This document shows positions 23,771 through 34,912 of a stretch of DNA of 64,000 bases, one piece after another. The position numbers and the translations under genes were made by a program. Below the pieces are notes generated by a model that saw only the letters and a program-made list of their open reading frames with translations, was not told where the DNA came from and did no database searches. The DNA lies in NCBI RefSeq assembly GCF_028583425.1, contig NC_072797.1, positions 20,060,001-20,124,000 of the forward strand, given 5' to 3'. How positions within the stretch are numbered: the first letter of the stretch is position 1; every line of letters begins with the position of its first letter. This DNA comes from Eublepharis macularius (taxonomy: Eukaryota; Chordata; Lepidosauria; Squamata; Eublepharidae).

Positions 23771-23995
23771 GCGTGGCGTAGAGGTTCGATTGTTAAACGA
23801 GGATCTGGAAGATCCAGGTTCAAATGGCCACTCTGCCATGGAAGCTTGCGGGGTGATCTTGGGCCAGTCGCACGCTCTCATCGTAGCCTACCTTACAGGG
23901 CTGTTGTGAGAATAAAGTGGAGGAGAAGAGAATGCTGTAAGCAACTCTGGGTTTCTCCACTGAGAAGAAAGGCAGGATATAAATGAAGTTAAAAA
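23771..23995 (+). mobile_element. tRNA-derived SINE (ACCTACCTCACA family)
   Basis: GTAGAGGTTCGATTGTTAAA, GATCCAGGTTCAAATGGCC (B-box-like), TAGCCTACCTTACAGGGCTG and tail GCAGGATATAAATGAAGTT. Confidence 0.8.
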
Positions 23996-24023
23996 AAATC
24001 TAGTACATAAGAACAGCACTCAC

Positions 24024-24080
24024 ATATGAAGACACATATGAAGCTGCCCTATACTGAATCAGATCTCTGGTCATCAAGGA
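24024..24080 (-). mobile_element. tRNA-derived SINE 3' fragment, minus
   Basis: ATATGAAGCTGCCCTATACT followed by GAATCAGATC is the reverse complement of the GTATAAGGCAGCTTCA tail. Confidence 0.65.
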
Positions 24081-24164
24081 ACACCACAGCCCACCCAATG
24101 GATACAGCTCCACAACCAGCAGTCTCTCCCTGCCACCCCCATCATACCAGAAAGGGCGCTGGCC

Positions 24165-24360
24165 TAGTAATAATAGTAATGGTTAGCATTAAGAATATCT
24201 TATCTCAGTAATCCCTACCACAATCTTGCAAGGTAGGTGAGTTTTGTTATGGGGATCTGAGAGCTGTTCTAAGGCCACCATGTGAGCTCATGGCAGAGAC
24301 AAGATCTGAACTGGGGGCTTCCGGGTTTGTAATTCAGCCTCTTCCAGTACAACTCTAAAC
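24165..24360 (-). mobile_element. MIR-like SINE, minus
   Basis: TAATCCCTACCACAATCTTG, GCAAGGTAGGTGAGTTTTGT and GAGCTCATGGCAGAGACAAG are reversed MIR-type words; diverged and with uncertain borders. Confidence 0.5.
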
Positions 24361-25299
24361 AGAGATATTTACTTCTAAGCCCACTAATTTAGAATGGTGC
24401 AACTCGCCTTAGGACTGCACTATGGAACACCAGCTCTCCACAGTCTATGCATGATGGCCTCCATGCACCTTAGTATCAGTTCCACAGTATGTCCAATGCG
24501 CATCAGTGCTAGGACTGATCAGCTTGAGCATGGTCCTGCTTTCCCATCACAAGAGATTCCTCATTTTGCCAATGCGTGGTTAGACATCAGTTTACAAAGC
24601 AGTCAAAAAATACAAGCCGGAGTGTCTTGTAAGGAGTGTCAGCTGACTAAGAGACAAGCTGAAATGATCATTACCTGTTTATTAAAGGCCTATATAAAGC
24701 TATTCTATCCTCTTTTCAAACTGGTTGCTAGCGGTGGCCTAATCAGGATGATTCTTGCTTCATCTGTTACTTCAGTTGAATATTATAGCACATTGTGGAA
24801 GCAGTCATTTGCCACAGCAGGCAAATAATACATTTCTTTCCCTGGCAGTAGGTAACATGTTTCAGATGAATACAGCAATAGCCTTGAGTGGGTGAGAGGA
24901 AAGGAAATATCCAGAAATCTTTTTGCATTTTTTTCTATTCTGGTCAGGGATGCTTTTGAACTGCAGGGCTAAGTTGTAAGGCGGGTGTTGAATTGGTGGT
25001 CTGTGGGTTATCAGAAAGAGTTTTAGAGTGTGAGCATCCAAACAAATCTGGCCACTGGAAGGAAGTGCAATGGAAACCAGCTGAGGAGATTTCATTATGA
25101 AGACAGGCAAGAGTAGGTCAGAAGGTCTTCTGTGCCAAAGTTTCCAGGTCAGGTTTGCTCACTGGCCAAATGAAGTTCTCGTCGAGTTAAATTGCTTTTA
25201 TTATTCTGCATTATGGCTGCTTTTCAGGGGTCTGAGCAAGATTCGGATGGGCCATGGGAAGGATTTTAACTGCTGCTGTTTCCTTTGGATTTTTTTTTA

Positions 25300-25452
25300 A
25301 AAAACATCATCTTTTTATTTTATTTATCTTAGTTTAAATGAATAGGGCTTTTAAAAAATTTATTTGAGGCTGTTATCTTATTTTTCTGTCGGAAGTCATC
25401 CTGAGTGCTTTTCTCAGGATGTACACCTTATAACTAAACGAATAAATAAACA
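25300..25452 (+). mobile_element. SINE/LINE tail remnant
   Basis: GGAAGTCATCCTGAGTGCTT through ACTAAACGAATAAATAAA resembles an interspersed-repeat 3' end; the family is not assigned. Confidence 0.4.
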
Positions 25453-25611
25453 TTGCTAAACTGTGGATAGCTTTCAGCCTCACACAGACACATCCTTGGC
25501 TACGCAGGAGCTGAGTGGCTCTACTGACCTCACCGGTGATATTTTCTCTTTGTTTGTAGCCTGCAGACTGTCACTCAGATCTTCCATATTCTGAACTAGT
25601 AACTGTTATAT

Positions 25612-25808
25612 GAGCACATCAGAGCTTTTACTGAGTCACACCCCTTGGCCTGTCAAGGTCAGTATTTTGTACTATTTCTGGCAGCTGCTTTCCAGGGTCT
25701 TTCAAACCAACAGCTACCTGATCTTTCCAACTGGAGATGCTGGGCATTGAACCTGGGACCTTCTGCATGAAAAGCAGATGCTCTGCTACTGAGCCATGGC
25801 CATGCCCC
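25612..25808 (-). mobile_element. tRNA-derived SINE, near complete, minus
   Basis: ACTGAGTCACACCCCTTGGC, TGAACCTGGGACCTTCTGCA and AGATGCTCTGCTACTGAGCC are the reversed tail, B-box and head of the family seen at 35606. Confidence 0.82.
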
Positions 25809-25870
25809 ATGCAATGATAGCACTTAGCATTTCTTGATGGTTGAACTGTTCATATATTATTGTAGTAATC

Positions 25871-26040
25871 CTCACCAGATCTTGGAAGCTAAGCAGGGTC
25901 ATCCTTGGTTAGTAATTGGATGGGAGACCTCCAGGGAAGCCCAGCGTTGCTATGCAGAGACAGGCAATGGCAAACCACCTCACTTAATCTCTTGCCTTGA
26001 AAACCCCAGCAAAGGTCATCATAAAACAGCTAGGACTTGA
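25871..26040 (+). mobile_element. SINE with 5S-rRNA-like head, plus orientation
   Basis: GATCTTGGAAGCTAAGCAGG, GTCATCCTTGGTTAGTAATT and GGATGGGAGACCTCCAGGGA closely follow the internal promoter half of 5S rRNA. After this comes a non-5S body (GGCAATGGCAAACCACCTCA, TTGCCTTGAAAACCCC). It is not a 5S gene: the 5S 5' half is absent. Confidence 0.8.
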
Positions 26041-26044
26041 AGGC

Positions 26045-26235
26045 ACTTTCTACCTCTAATCCTTACAACAACCCTGTAAGGAGGATCCATATTATTATCT
26101 CCATTTTGCAGATGTGAGAGCCAAGGCTGACAGAAATGGACTTTCTTAATATCATCTAAAGAGTTCATTGTAGAGATTTGAGCCAGTGACTTTCTAACTC
26201 ATAGGTCACACTCTTGGCTGTGTCTCTGCACCTGC
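26045..26235 (-). mobile_element. MIR-like SINE, minus
   Basis: AATCCTTACAACAACCCTGT, TTATTATCTCCATTTTGCAG then ATGTGAGAGCCAAGGCTG are typical reversed MIR words. Confidence 0.7.
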
Positions 26236-26239
26236 CCTG

Positions 26240-27400
26240 CCCTTGAGGTCAGTCTGGAAACTTCTGCTGGGATAGAATGCTGCACCGCCATTCCCCCTTT
26301 TTTACATGAGTGAGTCCCTGAGAACACGTTATATCACTGTTGCAGTATATGCATTATAGCGCTTTTGATGCATGGTTGTGATCAAAATGACCCAGGTTCC
26401 TCTACCCTGTGGTTTCGTTACAACCTCCAATATCAACCTGGGCATGCCCTCAAAGATTCTAAGCTTATCAGTCCCGGGAAGGCAACAAGAATGTGAAGAG
26501 AGGTCTTCTGACCATTCCTTGTGCCTTGACTGAGCAACAGTCTTAATTTCCTGCAAATAAACCTGGAATTGGAGCACTGACTTGTGACTCCACCCAGGAC
26601 ATGCCGCAGCTTCTCCTGGGACTTATCCCACCCTGTCTTCACCATCCAGCTTCCATGAGGAGGAAATGGAGTTTACCTGTTTTCAGTTGTGTGCTATATT
26701 GTTTCAACAACCCCTATCACGGTCCTGGAAAGCAGGCCAGCACAATCTTCATATCACAGAAGAGCTTTAGTCTGTTACAACAGTCGTTTGTCTGAATAAG
26801 ATCTTTGTTCACTCAGGCAGAAGAATGAGGTAGCAATGAAATGGGAGAGACCTGAGTGGTGGAATGGACTGCAGGTGGAGGCTGATGGAGGATCACATTT
26901 TGAAATGCTCCTGATTGGTTAAAAAAACCCTTGTGAATAGAAAAATAAGCACAGCAAGCAAACCAAGAGGCAGAGGGTAGAGATTTTCCTCATGCTGTGC
27001 TAGTTTTCTGTTTGCATGGAGGGTTTGTTTTTAAAGCCAAGGAACATTCAAAGATGGAATCTTCCCCCTGCAGTCCACAGGAATACAGTCCATTCAATCA
27101 CCTTAGTATTCCACCAGCCATACCACACCATTCTCAGTATTCAGGTCAGGTCTGCAACTGCCAAAAGATGTGTCTTTCCAAGTCCCCCATGGGGAATTCA
27201 GTTCCCTGGTGTGCAAGGACCCTAGCTGTATTGAGATGGCATGTGGAAAGAGGGTGCTGACTCTCCCCCATGCTGCTTTCCAGACCCAAAATGGCTCTTG
27301 GGGAGCACTATTTGCCCCCTTTGAGAAAATCTTTGTGTATTCCATCAGTTCACATGAAACCCCCAATGGGAGAAATACTGTCCCTCAGAGCCAAGTGTCT
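26240..27400. other. ALPK2 intron, nothing recognised
   Basis: No supported feature; open frames near 27.0-27.6 kb lack any domain. Confidence 0.45.
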
Positions 27401-27407
27401 GAGTGGG

Positions 27408-27606
27408 GTGCATATGGGGTAAGACCTCCAGATGGGGCTTGGAGATCTCCCAAAATTAAAATTCATCTCCAGATGACAGAGATTAGATTAGGAAGTGGCT
27501 GTTTGGGAGGGCATTGGACCCTGCTGAAGTCCCTCCCCCCAAACCCCACCCTCCCCCAACTCCACCCCCCAAATCTCCAGAAATTTCCCAACCCAGAGCT
27601 GTCAAC
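27408..27606 (-). mobile_element. MITE-like GTTGCCAA-family element, inverse orientation
   Basis: CTCCAGATGGGGCTTGGAGA at the start and AAATCTCCAGAAATTTCCCA then ACCCAGAGCTGTCAAC at the end follow the reversed family order. Confidence 0.7.
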
Positions 27607-28115
27607 TATCATGTGGAGAGTCTGAGCTCCTTCTCTTAACATGCTATGATCCTCCTGATCCACATAGGACCCCGACATATTGGGGTCCCCCCCCACCGAC
27701 TAAGTTCCCAGTAGGTAACTTGCAAGTGCATATTGATAGTCCAAACCCAGGCAAGACCTGGGGGGGAAGGTAACTTGTAGTTAGACCTTTATTCTCCTGC
27801 TTCTGTGAACCTGGTCCCTTTGTGGCTTAGATGAGACCTGATCAGGTCAGTCAGAAGACGTATGACATACTTATTCAGAGGTCTTGCTCCAAATGATATA
27901 ATTTTTAGCAATTTAGTGAGATTCATTAAATTTGCATTTTGGAGATTTTATTCACATTCTCAACCTTCTGATTTACCTGATCAGTTTACTGGGTTAGGTT
28001 TTCTTTTAGTTGGAACGATTAGATGAGAAGTGAACTGGGGACATCCTGTCTCTTGCAGCCACTGCGCCACATTTGTTTTGCAAACCACACAGCCACGTAA
28101 CATGCAGGTACACAC

Positions 28116-28333
28116 CTTGCATATCTGTGATGAGCAAGCTGCCACTGGTTCTTTCGTATACCCAGTGCTGAAAGGTGCAACACTTCTGGCCTGCCTCTGA
28201 GTCTCTCCTCATGAAGTTGATTTCTTTTCCGTCCCGGATAGAGTATTTCACAAATTCTCCAATCAGCTCCTCTTCCACAGTTGCATAAGGGATGTTACTC
28301 TTGGGCCGATGGATCAGGAAAATAGGAATGATT
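28116..28333 (-). CDS. ALPK2: ALPK2 exon: alpha-kinase C-lobe
   Basis: 218-nt exon; acceptor GATTCCAG before 28333, donor CAAG|GTGTGT after 28116. Residues 1145-1216 start [10 protein letters not shown], continue with [16 protein letters not shown], and end [11 protein letters not shown] then LLITDMQ. Histidine 1200 in FQHW matches the first zinc ligand of alpha-kinases, and aspartate 1214 in TDMQG matches the catalytic-loop aspartate of TRPM7 (TDLQG). Both being kept argues against gross loss of the active site, although relatives such as ALPK3 have been discussed as pseudokinases. Codon G|GT bridges to the next exon. Confidence 0.97.
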
Positions 28334-28429
28334 CTGGAATCAAAAACCAAAAAAAAAAAAGAGCATCCTATAGCCTTAATAATCTGAAGTAGTGTTTAAT
28401 AAACAAACTAGGATATTGATCCATATACT

Positions 28430-28482
28430 TGAGCCTGCTTGCGGGGAGGGTGGAATACAAATACGATAAAATAAATACATAT
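28430..28482 (+). mobile_element. LINE-type 3' tail fragment
   Basis: GAGCCTGCTTGCGGGGAGGG then TGGAATACAAATACGATAAA, with an AAATAAAT end, as at 23.3 kb. Confidence 0.6.
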
Positions 28483-28829
28483 GGAAAATACCAATAAGGT
28501 ATTTTCCAGGTGTATTTTCAAACTGGAAATACTGAAGCAGACATCTTTATGAGCAAACCTTTTCCATAATAACTTGAACAACGTCTGGGACCAAAACCCC
28601 CCAAAGAGTCTGTGGTCTTCAGGCCTTGCTTATGAGCATCCCAAAGGCATCTGGAAAGCAGTTGGAAACCTTATGCTGTTGATCCAATATAGCATTACCT
28701 GTGTTCTCACATACATAACTGCATGTAATTTAAGATCAACTGGATTTGACCTTCTCTGCATACTTGGCTGAAGTGATATGAGGTTGTTGAGCACACACAC
28801 AAAAAGGGATTTTTTTTTCCAGCCATGAC

Positions 28830-29105
28830 CGTTAAGTTTTGGAATTTCCTGCCCCAGGATACCCTGGCGACCCTTTCCAGAGGTTAAATCATAGCTGTTC
28901 TTTTCCAGAAGGCCTTTGAAATCAACTAAAGACATAACAAAAAGCCATTCTTTTGGGCATGGTTTCTCATTTTTGTGATCCTAGTGCTAATGCGTTGCTT
29001 GCTGGATACTCCATTCTATTTGACTGCATTGTATTACACTGTATAATCCATCTTGAATCTCAGTGAGAAAGGTAGATTATAAATAAAGCAAGTAAATAAA
29101 TTAAA
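28830..29105 (+). mobile_element. LINE (L2/CR1-like) 3' end, decayed
   Basis: TTTTGGAATTTCCTGCCCCA recalls the W-N-x-LP peptide of L2-type ORF2 C-termini, followed by an AT-rich 3' region and tail GGTAGATTATAAATAAAGCA with AAATAAA. Confidence 0.5.
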
Positions 29106-29713
29106 CCAATTGTAGGTTGTGTGGCCACCTAAATCCAGGCCACTCCATTACACAAGGATTTATTAAGACATGTTGAGGCCTTAACATTGACGTAGATTTC
29201 TGGCAGAGGGGGAAATGGACGCGTGTGGTGGTAGAATACATTTTACCCCACCAGTTTCTGAGAATGTTTTTAAAAAATTCCCACAGCAATTATATATTGT
29301 GGCACCACCAAGGTTCTTTTGGAAACTTCTTTGCAGTGGCTTATAAACAAAGCCCCTTGGGCTGTTCCCTTACCTCTTCCTGTGCTCATCCCCAGAGAAG
29401 AATTTTCTGAAATATTTACATCTTACCTGCATATTTTCCACAGACAAACTCCATTCTGCTTTTCCCTCCCTTGTGAAAGCTAATGTTTTACCTCAGAACT
29501 ACAAAGGATATAGCAGCATTGCTGAGAAACAAGCCAGCCTGGCCCTTCCTTGACGGGTTTAATCAACTGTGGCCACCACTCCAAAAGTCTGTGTATAAAA
29601 TGATCTTAAATAGCAAAGATGGAATGCTAAGAGGGAATCAGGGAAAAGAAGATCTCCTCTAGCTCTGTGCTTGACTAAGATTTGTTCTGTCTTTAGTCCT
29701 AAGGGCTTGCTCT

Positions 29714-29949
29714 GAGACCCAGTTTGGTGTGGTGGTTAAGAGCATGGGACTCTAATCTGGAGAGCTGAGTTTGATTCCCCATTCCTCCACTTGAAGCCAG
29801 CTGGGTGACCTTGGGCTAGTCACAGTTCTCTGGAGCTCTCTCAGCCCCACTCACCTCACAGGGTGTTTTGTTGTGGGGATAATAATGGCATACTTTGTAA
29901 ACAGCTTTGAGTGGGCATTAAGTTGTCCTGAAGGGCGGTATATAAATCA

Positions 29950-29985
<36 letters not shown>
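29714..29985 (+). mobile_element. tRNA-derived SINE (TTAAGTTGTCCTGAAGGG family) with (TTA)n tail
   Basis: Head CCAGTTTGGTGTGGTGGTTA, B-box-like GAGTTTGATTCCCCATTCC, body GGTGACCTTGGGCTAGTCAC, 3' part GAGTGGGCATTAAGTTGTCC, then a TTA repeat (29951-29985). The middle has the GGGGATAATAATGG junction, which is useful as an undisrupted reference for the copy at 59.3 kb. Confidence 0.88.
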
Positions 29986-29999
29986 GATAATCTCCCATC

Positions 30000-31080
30000 A
30001 ATTTGACAGAATTTCTAAGAGCAGAGCACAAGAAGTAAAGATAGAAGCTCCTTGTTTTTGTTTTTCCAGTGTCTGTAGAGTCAGAAGGAATGTGTGTTTT
30101 ATAAAGTTTATAGATGCACACTTTCATAACTCTAAGAACTGAAAAACTCAGGGCAAGTACACTCATGCTGCGACATAAAACCAAAACCAAAATATAACAG
30201 AAGCCCTTTGAAAACTAGCACTTGATATACTGAAAAACTTTTTAAAAATGTGTTATTTTGGCACACAAAGGGTTAATTTTGGAAGGGTTCCAAATTGTTT
30301 TGTTTATGCATTGCAGATGAGCACATCCTAGAAAGAAAAAATGCAATCCCCCCCCTTTCAACATTCATCCTTTTTGTCCTGAGCAAATTTTAAAAGTAAA
30401 AAAAAAATGCTTTTAGGACGCAAAGGGTGAATTCTGAAGGAGTTTCCTTTCATTAACTTTTTAGTTTGTTTGTTTGTTTCTATACTGCAACACACTCTTG
30501 TGCTTTACTTGGGGTCCTGGAATTTTGGGAAACATGAGATTTTAGTGGAAAAAACATTTTCTCTTGGTATTTATGATCTGTCAGAACGCCTGGGAGAAAA
30601 GCTGGGACTCTTCCTCAAATGCAAACCTCTCCCAGCCTGCTTGTGCGATCTTTGAAGACTGGGTTTCAATCAGAAGAGCCATGTGGAGTTCAAGATTTGA
30701 TCCCAATATCGGCCATAATAATGTTTTGTGTTCCTCCCCTTAATGGAATATCATTACGTTGATACTACTACTGTAGGAAATTACCAGTTCTGGACTCGGC
30801 TTTTCCATTCAATCTTTTAAAATGATCCAGATCTGCATTCAAAGCTGGTATCTTATATCATCTAGCAAGAGATGACGAATTAGGCTTCTCAGGGGCATGC
30901 AAGACTTATTGCCAAGGTCACCCATGAGCTGAAGGAATTTCAGCTATCATTCAAGGAGGATATGGTTATCCTGCACTGGAACACCAAATCCTTGGGAAAA
31001 GATCTGAAGTACTGCTGTTGTGTGACCACCTGTTACAACATTTGCACAGTGTTCCTGTTCCAGGGTGAATGAGCTGGTGC
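30000..31080. other. ALPK2 intron, nothing recognised
   Basis: AT-rich, with a short GTTT repeat near 30463-30478; otherwise no supported feature. Confidence 0.5.
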
Positions 31081-31084
31081 TGCA

Positions 31085-31330
31085 ACCTAATAATGATTAT
31101 AATTCAACTTACTAATATAGCAATTTTGAGTGTTCAAGCTGATTCAGGTGTTTTATCTCAGTAATCCTTACAACACCCTGTAAATTATGTCAACATAATA
31201 CATTACTGAAGCAGCAACTGAGGTTTGTTTCTAAGGGGATATAGTTGATGGCAGAGGTAAAATCTGAACCGGGGGATTCTTTAATCCCATCTTTAACCAC
31301 TGGAAACATACCACCTCACATAAAACTGAC
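31085..31330 (-). mobile_element. MIR-like SINE, minus, decayed
   Basis: TATCTCAGTAATCCTTACAA followed by CACCCTGTAAATTATG and GGCAGAGGTAAAATCTGAAC are reversed MIR-type words. Confidence 0.5.
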
Positions 31331-31809
31331 AAACATGGCCAGTGAAGGTATTTTGTTGCCCCAAACAAGGAACATGTCAGTTCCCAAGCTGCGGATCCTT
31401 ACCAGCACACGAAGGAGGACTCCACTTAGATGGTTGCTTATGGTTTTGAGCAAGGCATTCTTATGTATTCTGGGGTGCTTAGCTAATGTGCCATTTTAGC
31501 CCAGTGGCAAGCCATTTCATCATGAAAACCCTCACCATTCTACTGTAACATGGCTTCTGGACTTTCTAGATTAGGATTGGCTAACTATTATACTTCTAGG
31601 GCCTGCTCTGTTCTCCAAACAGTCGTTGGTGAGCCAGAATTGTATTTTGCCATACAAGCTAACCTCTTCATAGGAGTGGACCCTGACTCAGGGCTAAAGG
31701 ACATCGTTTTGTTTGAGAAGATCCTAGAGTCAGTCTTTGGCATTTCCAGTTAAAGGATCTTAGGTAGAAGGGGAAGGGAATGTCTTTTATCTGCCCAGGA
31801 TTATGGAGA

Positions 31810-31890
31810 CCCATTGTCTGTCAGAAAAGACTATATTGATCTGGAGCAATGTTTGATTCAGTATAAGACAGTTTTATATACTCATATGCT
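31810..31890 (+). mobile_element. tRNA-derived SINE 3' fragment
   Basis: TTGATTCAGTATAAGACAGT then TTTATATACTC matches the SINE tail of the 35606 copy. Confidence 0.55.
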
Positions 31891-32465
31891 CAGACACTAA
31901 AATGCAGTTGATGCCATCTGGTAATAAGAGGCCCACAGTTATGGAACAGGTGCACTGAACCAGGGTATAAAAGCCAAAGAGAAATGTAACATTAAACTGT
32001 GGAATCTTCCTGTCTCGAAACATACACAATGGAAATAGCTTAGGATTTAAGTTTTTAATTGAACTTTCTATTACATATTGGTTAAAGTTAAGGACTACAA
32101 ACAGTAAGACAAATTTGCTTCGGGTGGCCCATCTGGATCTTGTGGGAGGTGAATACTATCCAAAACATCTGGCACCATTGATAAAACGGTGGCTGGAAGG
32201 ATCCCTATGGCAAGAGGGATCAGGAGTTACAATGGGGCAAGGAACATCACTTCATAAAACTGGCTTGTCATGTGGATAAAGTGATGGGCAGAACACCTTT
32301 AAGCTATACCCATGTGAACTCAAAAGTAAATGGAAATAGGGCAGTAGTATAACTAGAGAATGACAATAAGAGTACGTACCCAAGAAGCAATATGGAGAGA
32401 GTGCTGTAAATATGAGCATCAAAGGTCATGTAGATGGTTTCAAGTAGGTCGCCATTTTGGTCTGA

Positions 32466-32725
32466 ATTAGAGCAGCAGGATTAGAGTCCAGTGGCCCCTG
32501 AGAGTCCAACAAGATTTTCAAGCTTTCAAGAGTCAAAGCTCCCTTTTTCAGATATCTGGAAGGGAAGAGGTAAAGTTGCTGCAGGCAGGGGGGAAACAAA
32601 GGCCAGTGGACTTTGTTTTCCCCATGCCTGCAAGCAGTCTTGTCTCCTCACTCGTGGGTATCTAAAGAAGCTGATACTCTCAAAATCTTGTTAGTGTCTA
32701 AGGTGCCACTGGACTCGAACCCTAA
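32466..32725. mobile_element. palindromic MITE-like element (GTGCTACTGGACTC family)
   Basis: Left AGAGTCCAGTGGCCCCTGAG and CAAGCTTTCAAGAGTCAAAG; right CTCTCAAAATCTTGTTAGTG followed by TCTAAGGTGCCACTGGACTC. The ends are mutually inverted, with unrelated sequence between. Confidence 0.65.
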
Positions 32726-32882
32726 AGGTCATGCAGTATTTTTGACAGCAGTTACAATAACATTCAATTACGATCTGAATGAAATTAGTCTCACCTTGCA
32801 TATGGCAGACTTGAATGTGTCTTGTCCTTGCTGGGCTGCCATAGATGAGCTAAGGAGAGTCTCACCATGCCCAGGGCCACCC

Positions 32883-33115
32883 TGGGGTTACCAATTAGGG
32901 CCACCCCTAGGGTTACCTGGGGCATGGAGAACTCCCAGAATTACAAATGATCTCCAGATGCCAGAGATCAGGCCCCTTGAAGAAAATGGCTGTTGTCGAG
33001 GTTGGACTTTATGACATTATACCCTGCTGATGTCCCACCCCTTCTAAACCCTGCCCTCCCTGGGCTCCGCCCCCATATCTCCAGGAATTTCCCAGTCCTG
33101 AGCTGACCACTCTAC
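32883..33115 (-). mobile_element. MITE-like GTTGCCAA-family element, inverse orientation
   Basis: GGTTACCTGGGGCATGGAG, ACAAATGATCTCCAGATGCC, GACATTATACCCTGCTGATG and ATATCTCCAGGAATTTCCCA in reversed family order. Confidence 0.7.
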
Positions 33116-33345
33116 CAGTCCATGAAAGATAAAGTGTCCCATATGTGTGTGCTGAAGGACCGTCCCTAAGCCATCAGCCCACTGGGACTAATCCCCTCCC
33201 GAGGATGGGAGGGAGGATGGGACAAAAGCATATTTAATAATAAATGTCCCCTTTTGTCCCACAATATAGGTGCAATATGTTTCAAATGTTACCACCAGAC
33301 TATCTTTACAGTCACTGCATTACAAAAATTAAAACATGTACTCAC

Positions 33346-33434
33346 TCAGGCACCTCTCCGAAGCCTTCTAATTGTTTGGTTTCAGCAGCATATATCTTGG
33401 CATACTCTCTCGCCGTGTTCTGAACATAGCATTC
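33346..33434 (-). CDS. ALPK2: ALPK2 exon: alpha-kinase helix segment
   Basis: 89-nt exon that starts in phase 0 after a CTAG acceptor (33436-33435) and ends CCTGA|GTGAGT at 33346. Residues 1115-1143 read [18 protein letters not shown] and continue to GFGEVPE, a helix followed by the hinge-side strand of the alpha-kinase N-lobe. The split codon GA|A supplies glutamate 1144. It is separated from the preceding kinase exon by an intron of only 128 bp, while the other introns run from about 1.5 to 10 kb. Confidence 0.97.
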
Positions 33435-33562
33435 CTAGACAAAAGAGGGCCCAGAGGAATGGTAAGAAATGAAAAACTATTAACACAGCAGGCTGTATCG
33501 GTGTTCAACAGGCAGCCCGTGCCCTGGAGGCTCGTTTTGCGAGTGACACTGCGTGCCTTTAC
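33435..33562 (-). other. ALPK2 short intron (128 bp)
   Basis: Intron between two kinase exons, starting GTAAAG and ending TCTAG on the minus strand. No repeat is visible in it. Its small size beside neighbouring introns of 1.5-10 kb suggests long-term protection from insertion. Confidence 0.9.
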
Positions 33563-33837
33563 CTGCAATGCCAGTTTGTAATTCTTTTTAACGAGTTCAT
33601 CATTGTTCTTGGTCCCATAGGCAATGGCATTGTGCACCTTCAGAACACATGGGTGTCCAGGGCTGAACACTGGCACCAAGCCCTGCATGACTATGCTTCG
33701 GAAAGCCTTCCGGTGTACGCCTTCCCCAAAATGTAACTCTTCTGTTGTGATTCTCCCATGCAGGCTGTTACTGAAGTAACTATCACAGATGAAGTCTTCT
33801 CTGAACATAAGCTCTGAGAATTCAATTTCTTCCAAGC
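33563..33837 (-). CDS. ALPK2: ALPK2 exon: alpha-kinase N-lobe
   Basis: 275-nt exon; acceptor TTTGCAG before 33837, donor CAG|GTAAAG after 33563. Residues 1024-1114 open the alpha-kinase domain. They include MFREDFIC, the strand [13 protein letters not shown] (nucleotide-side loop) and CVLKVHNA, whose lysine 1089 matches the ATP-binding lysine of TRPM7/eEF2K-type kinases. The end, [15 protein letters not shown], is a helix nearly unchanged from mammals. This is the most conserved stretch in the window and fixes the family. A longer reading frame runs past the donor into the intron, but the splice phase and homology stop the exon at CAG. Confidence 0.97.
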
Positions 33838-33859
33838 CTGCAAATATATAAATATACAT

Positions 33860-34690
33860 ATATATTTAAACCCAAAGAAACTTTATTCTGCACAGTAAAA
33901 GTTTGTGCAAAAATATGCATATCTGTGTTGTCAATAGCAAAGAGAACGCCATTTAGAAAAGCAAAAAGCAACAAACTAGGGGAAGAAGGCTGAATCAAAA
34001 GGGAAACAGGCAGGCTCCCTTGTGCGCGCTCAAGACCAGCCATGGCTCCTGTGATGGGGTGCAGAGAGGATCCCCCCTCTCAACACTATGCGCTTCTGAA
34101 GAGGGAAGAGGATGTGGTGCCCTAACTTGATGCAAAAGAAATGCAGGGACTGTGGCTGGGGCACCATGCAAGTACACAAATACTGAATGAATAGCAGTTG
34201 CCACAGTGAACCTGGGGCTGAAAATGGATGTTATCATCAATTAAGACATAAAAGATGACTTCCATTTTTGGCACCAGGTTCTGTTTATCCATTCAGTATT
34301 TGTATGGCATCGCAACTATGGCTCTGTGGTCTCCACTGCTGCATCTTTTTTTCCTATTGTACCGCCTTAACGCTCCTTGAGAAGGAAATTATATTTGGAT
34401 ACACAGTGGTTTGCGAAACTAGAATAACGATTTGAAGAAGCCCGAGTAGCTATCCTATTCCAGCACCTCCCATAAACAGAGTAAGATAATGATAATTCTG
34501 ATATTCAGACAATTGTTCAGCTAAGCACACCAAATACTAGCATCACTGAATAACTAAATGATGGGAAAACTGGGCATGCAATTTGCTTGAAAGCATGCTG
34601 GGGGTTTTAACAACCTCAGAGGAACTCAGCAGCAAATCTGTCGGGATTTTGTCATTAAAGACAATAACTAATGATGGTGAAATAAATATT
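33860..34690. other. ALPK2 intron, nothing recognised
   Basis: AT-rich non-coding DNA between the Ig and kinase exons. A short CA/TA-rich patch lies just above the exon. Confidence 0.5.
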
Positions 34691-34752
34691 ACACAAAACA
34701 TGGTTGTTGTGGATTTTCCGAGCTGTATAGCCGTGGTCATGGCATTGTAGTT

Positions 34753-34793
34753 CCTGACGTTTCGCCAGCAGCTGTGGCTGGCATCTTCAGAGG
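34753..34793 (-). ncRNA. hammerhead-ribozyme-like motif
   Basis: On the minus strand: stem I CCT, core CTGAAGA (fits CUGANGA), stem II GCCAGC paired with GCTGGC, core GAAA, minimal stem III AC/GT, cleavage-site GTC, then AGG closing stem I. One extra U lies between the first core and stem II. The two-base-pair stem III suits the dimeric mini-hammerheads reported from Penelope-like elements. Activity is inferred only. Confidence 0.55.
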
Positions 34794-34912
34794 TGTAGCA
34801 CCAAAAGACAGAGATCTCTCAGTGTCACAGTGTGGAAAAGATCAGTGTCACAGTGTGGAAAAGACCTTTTCCACACTGTGACACTGAGAGATCTCTGTCT
34901 TTTGGTGCTACA

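Noticed and set aside
25871..25940. 5S rRNA gene
   Set aside because: Only the internal half matches and it continues into a SINE body, so it is a SINE head.
28006..28115. Extension of the ALPK2 C-lobe exon past 28116
   Set aside because: The CAAG|GTGTGT donor and the next exon's phase place the end at 28116; the extension has no homology.
33368..33859. 163-codon minus-strand frame read as a single exon
   Set aside because: It runs through a real acceptor (33838) and donor (33562), and its lower part is intron plus the next exon in another frame; replaced by exons 33563-33837 and 33346-33434.
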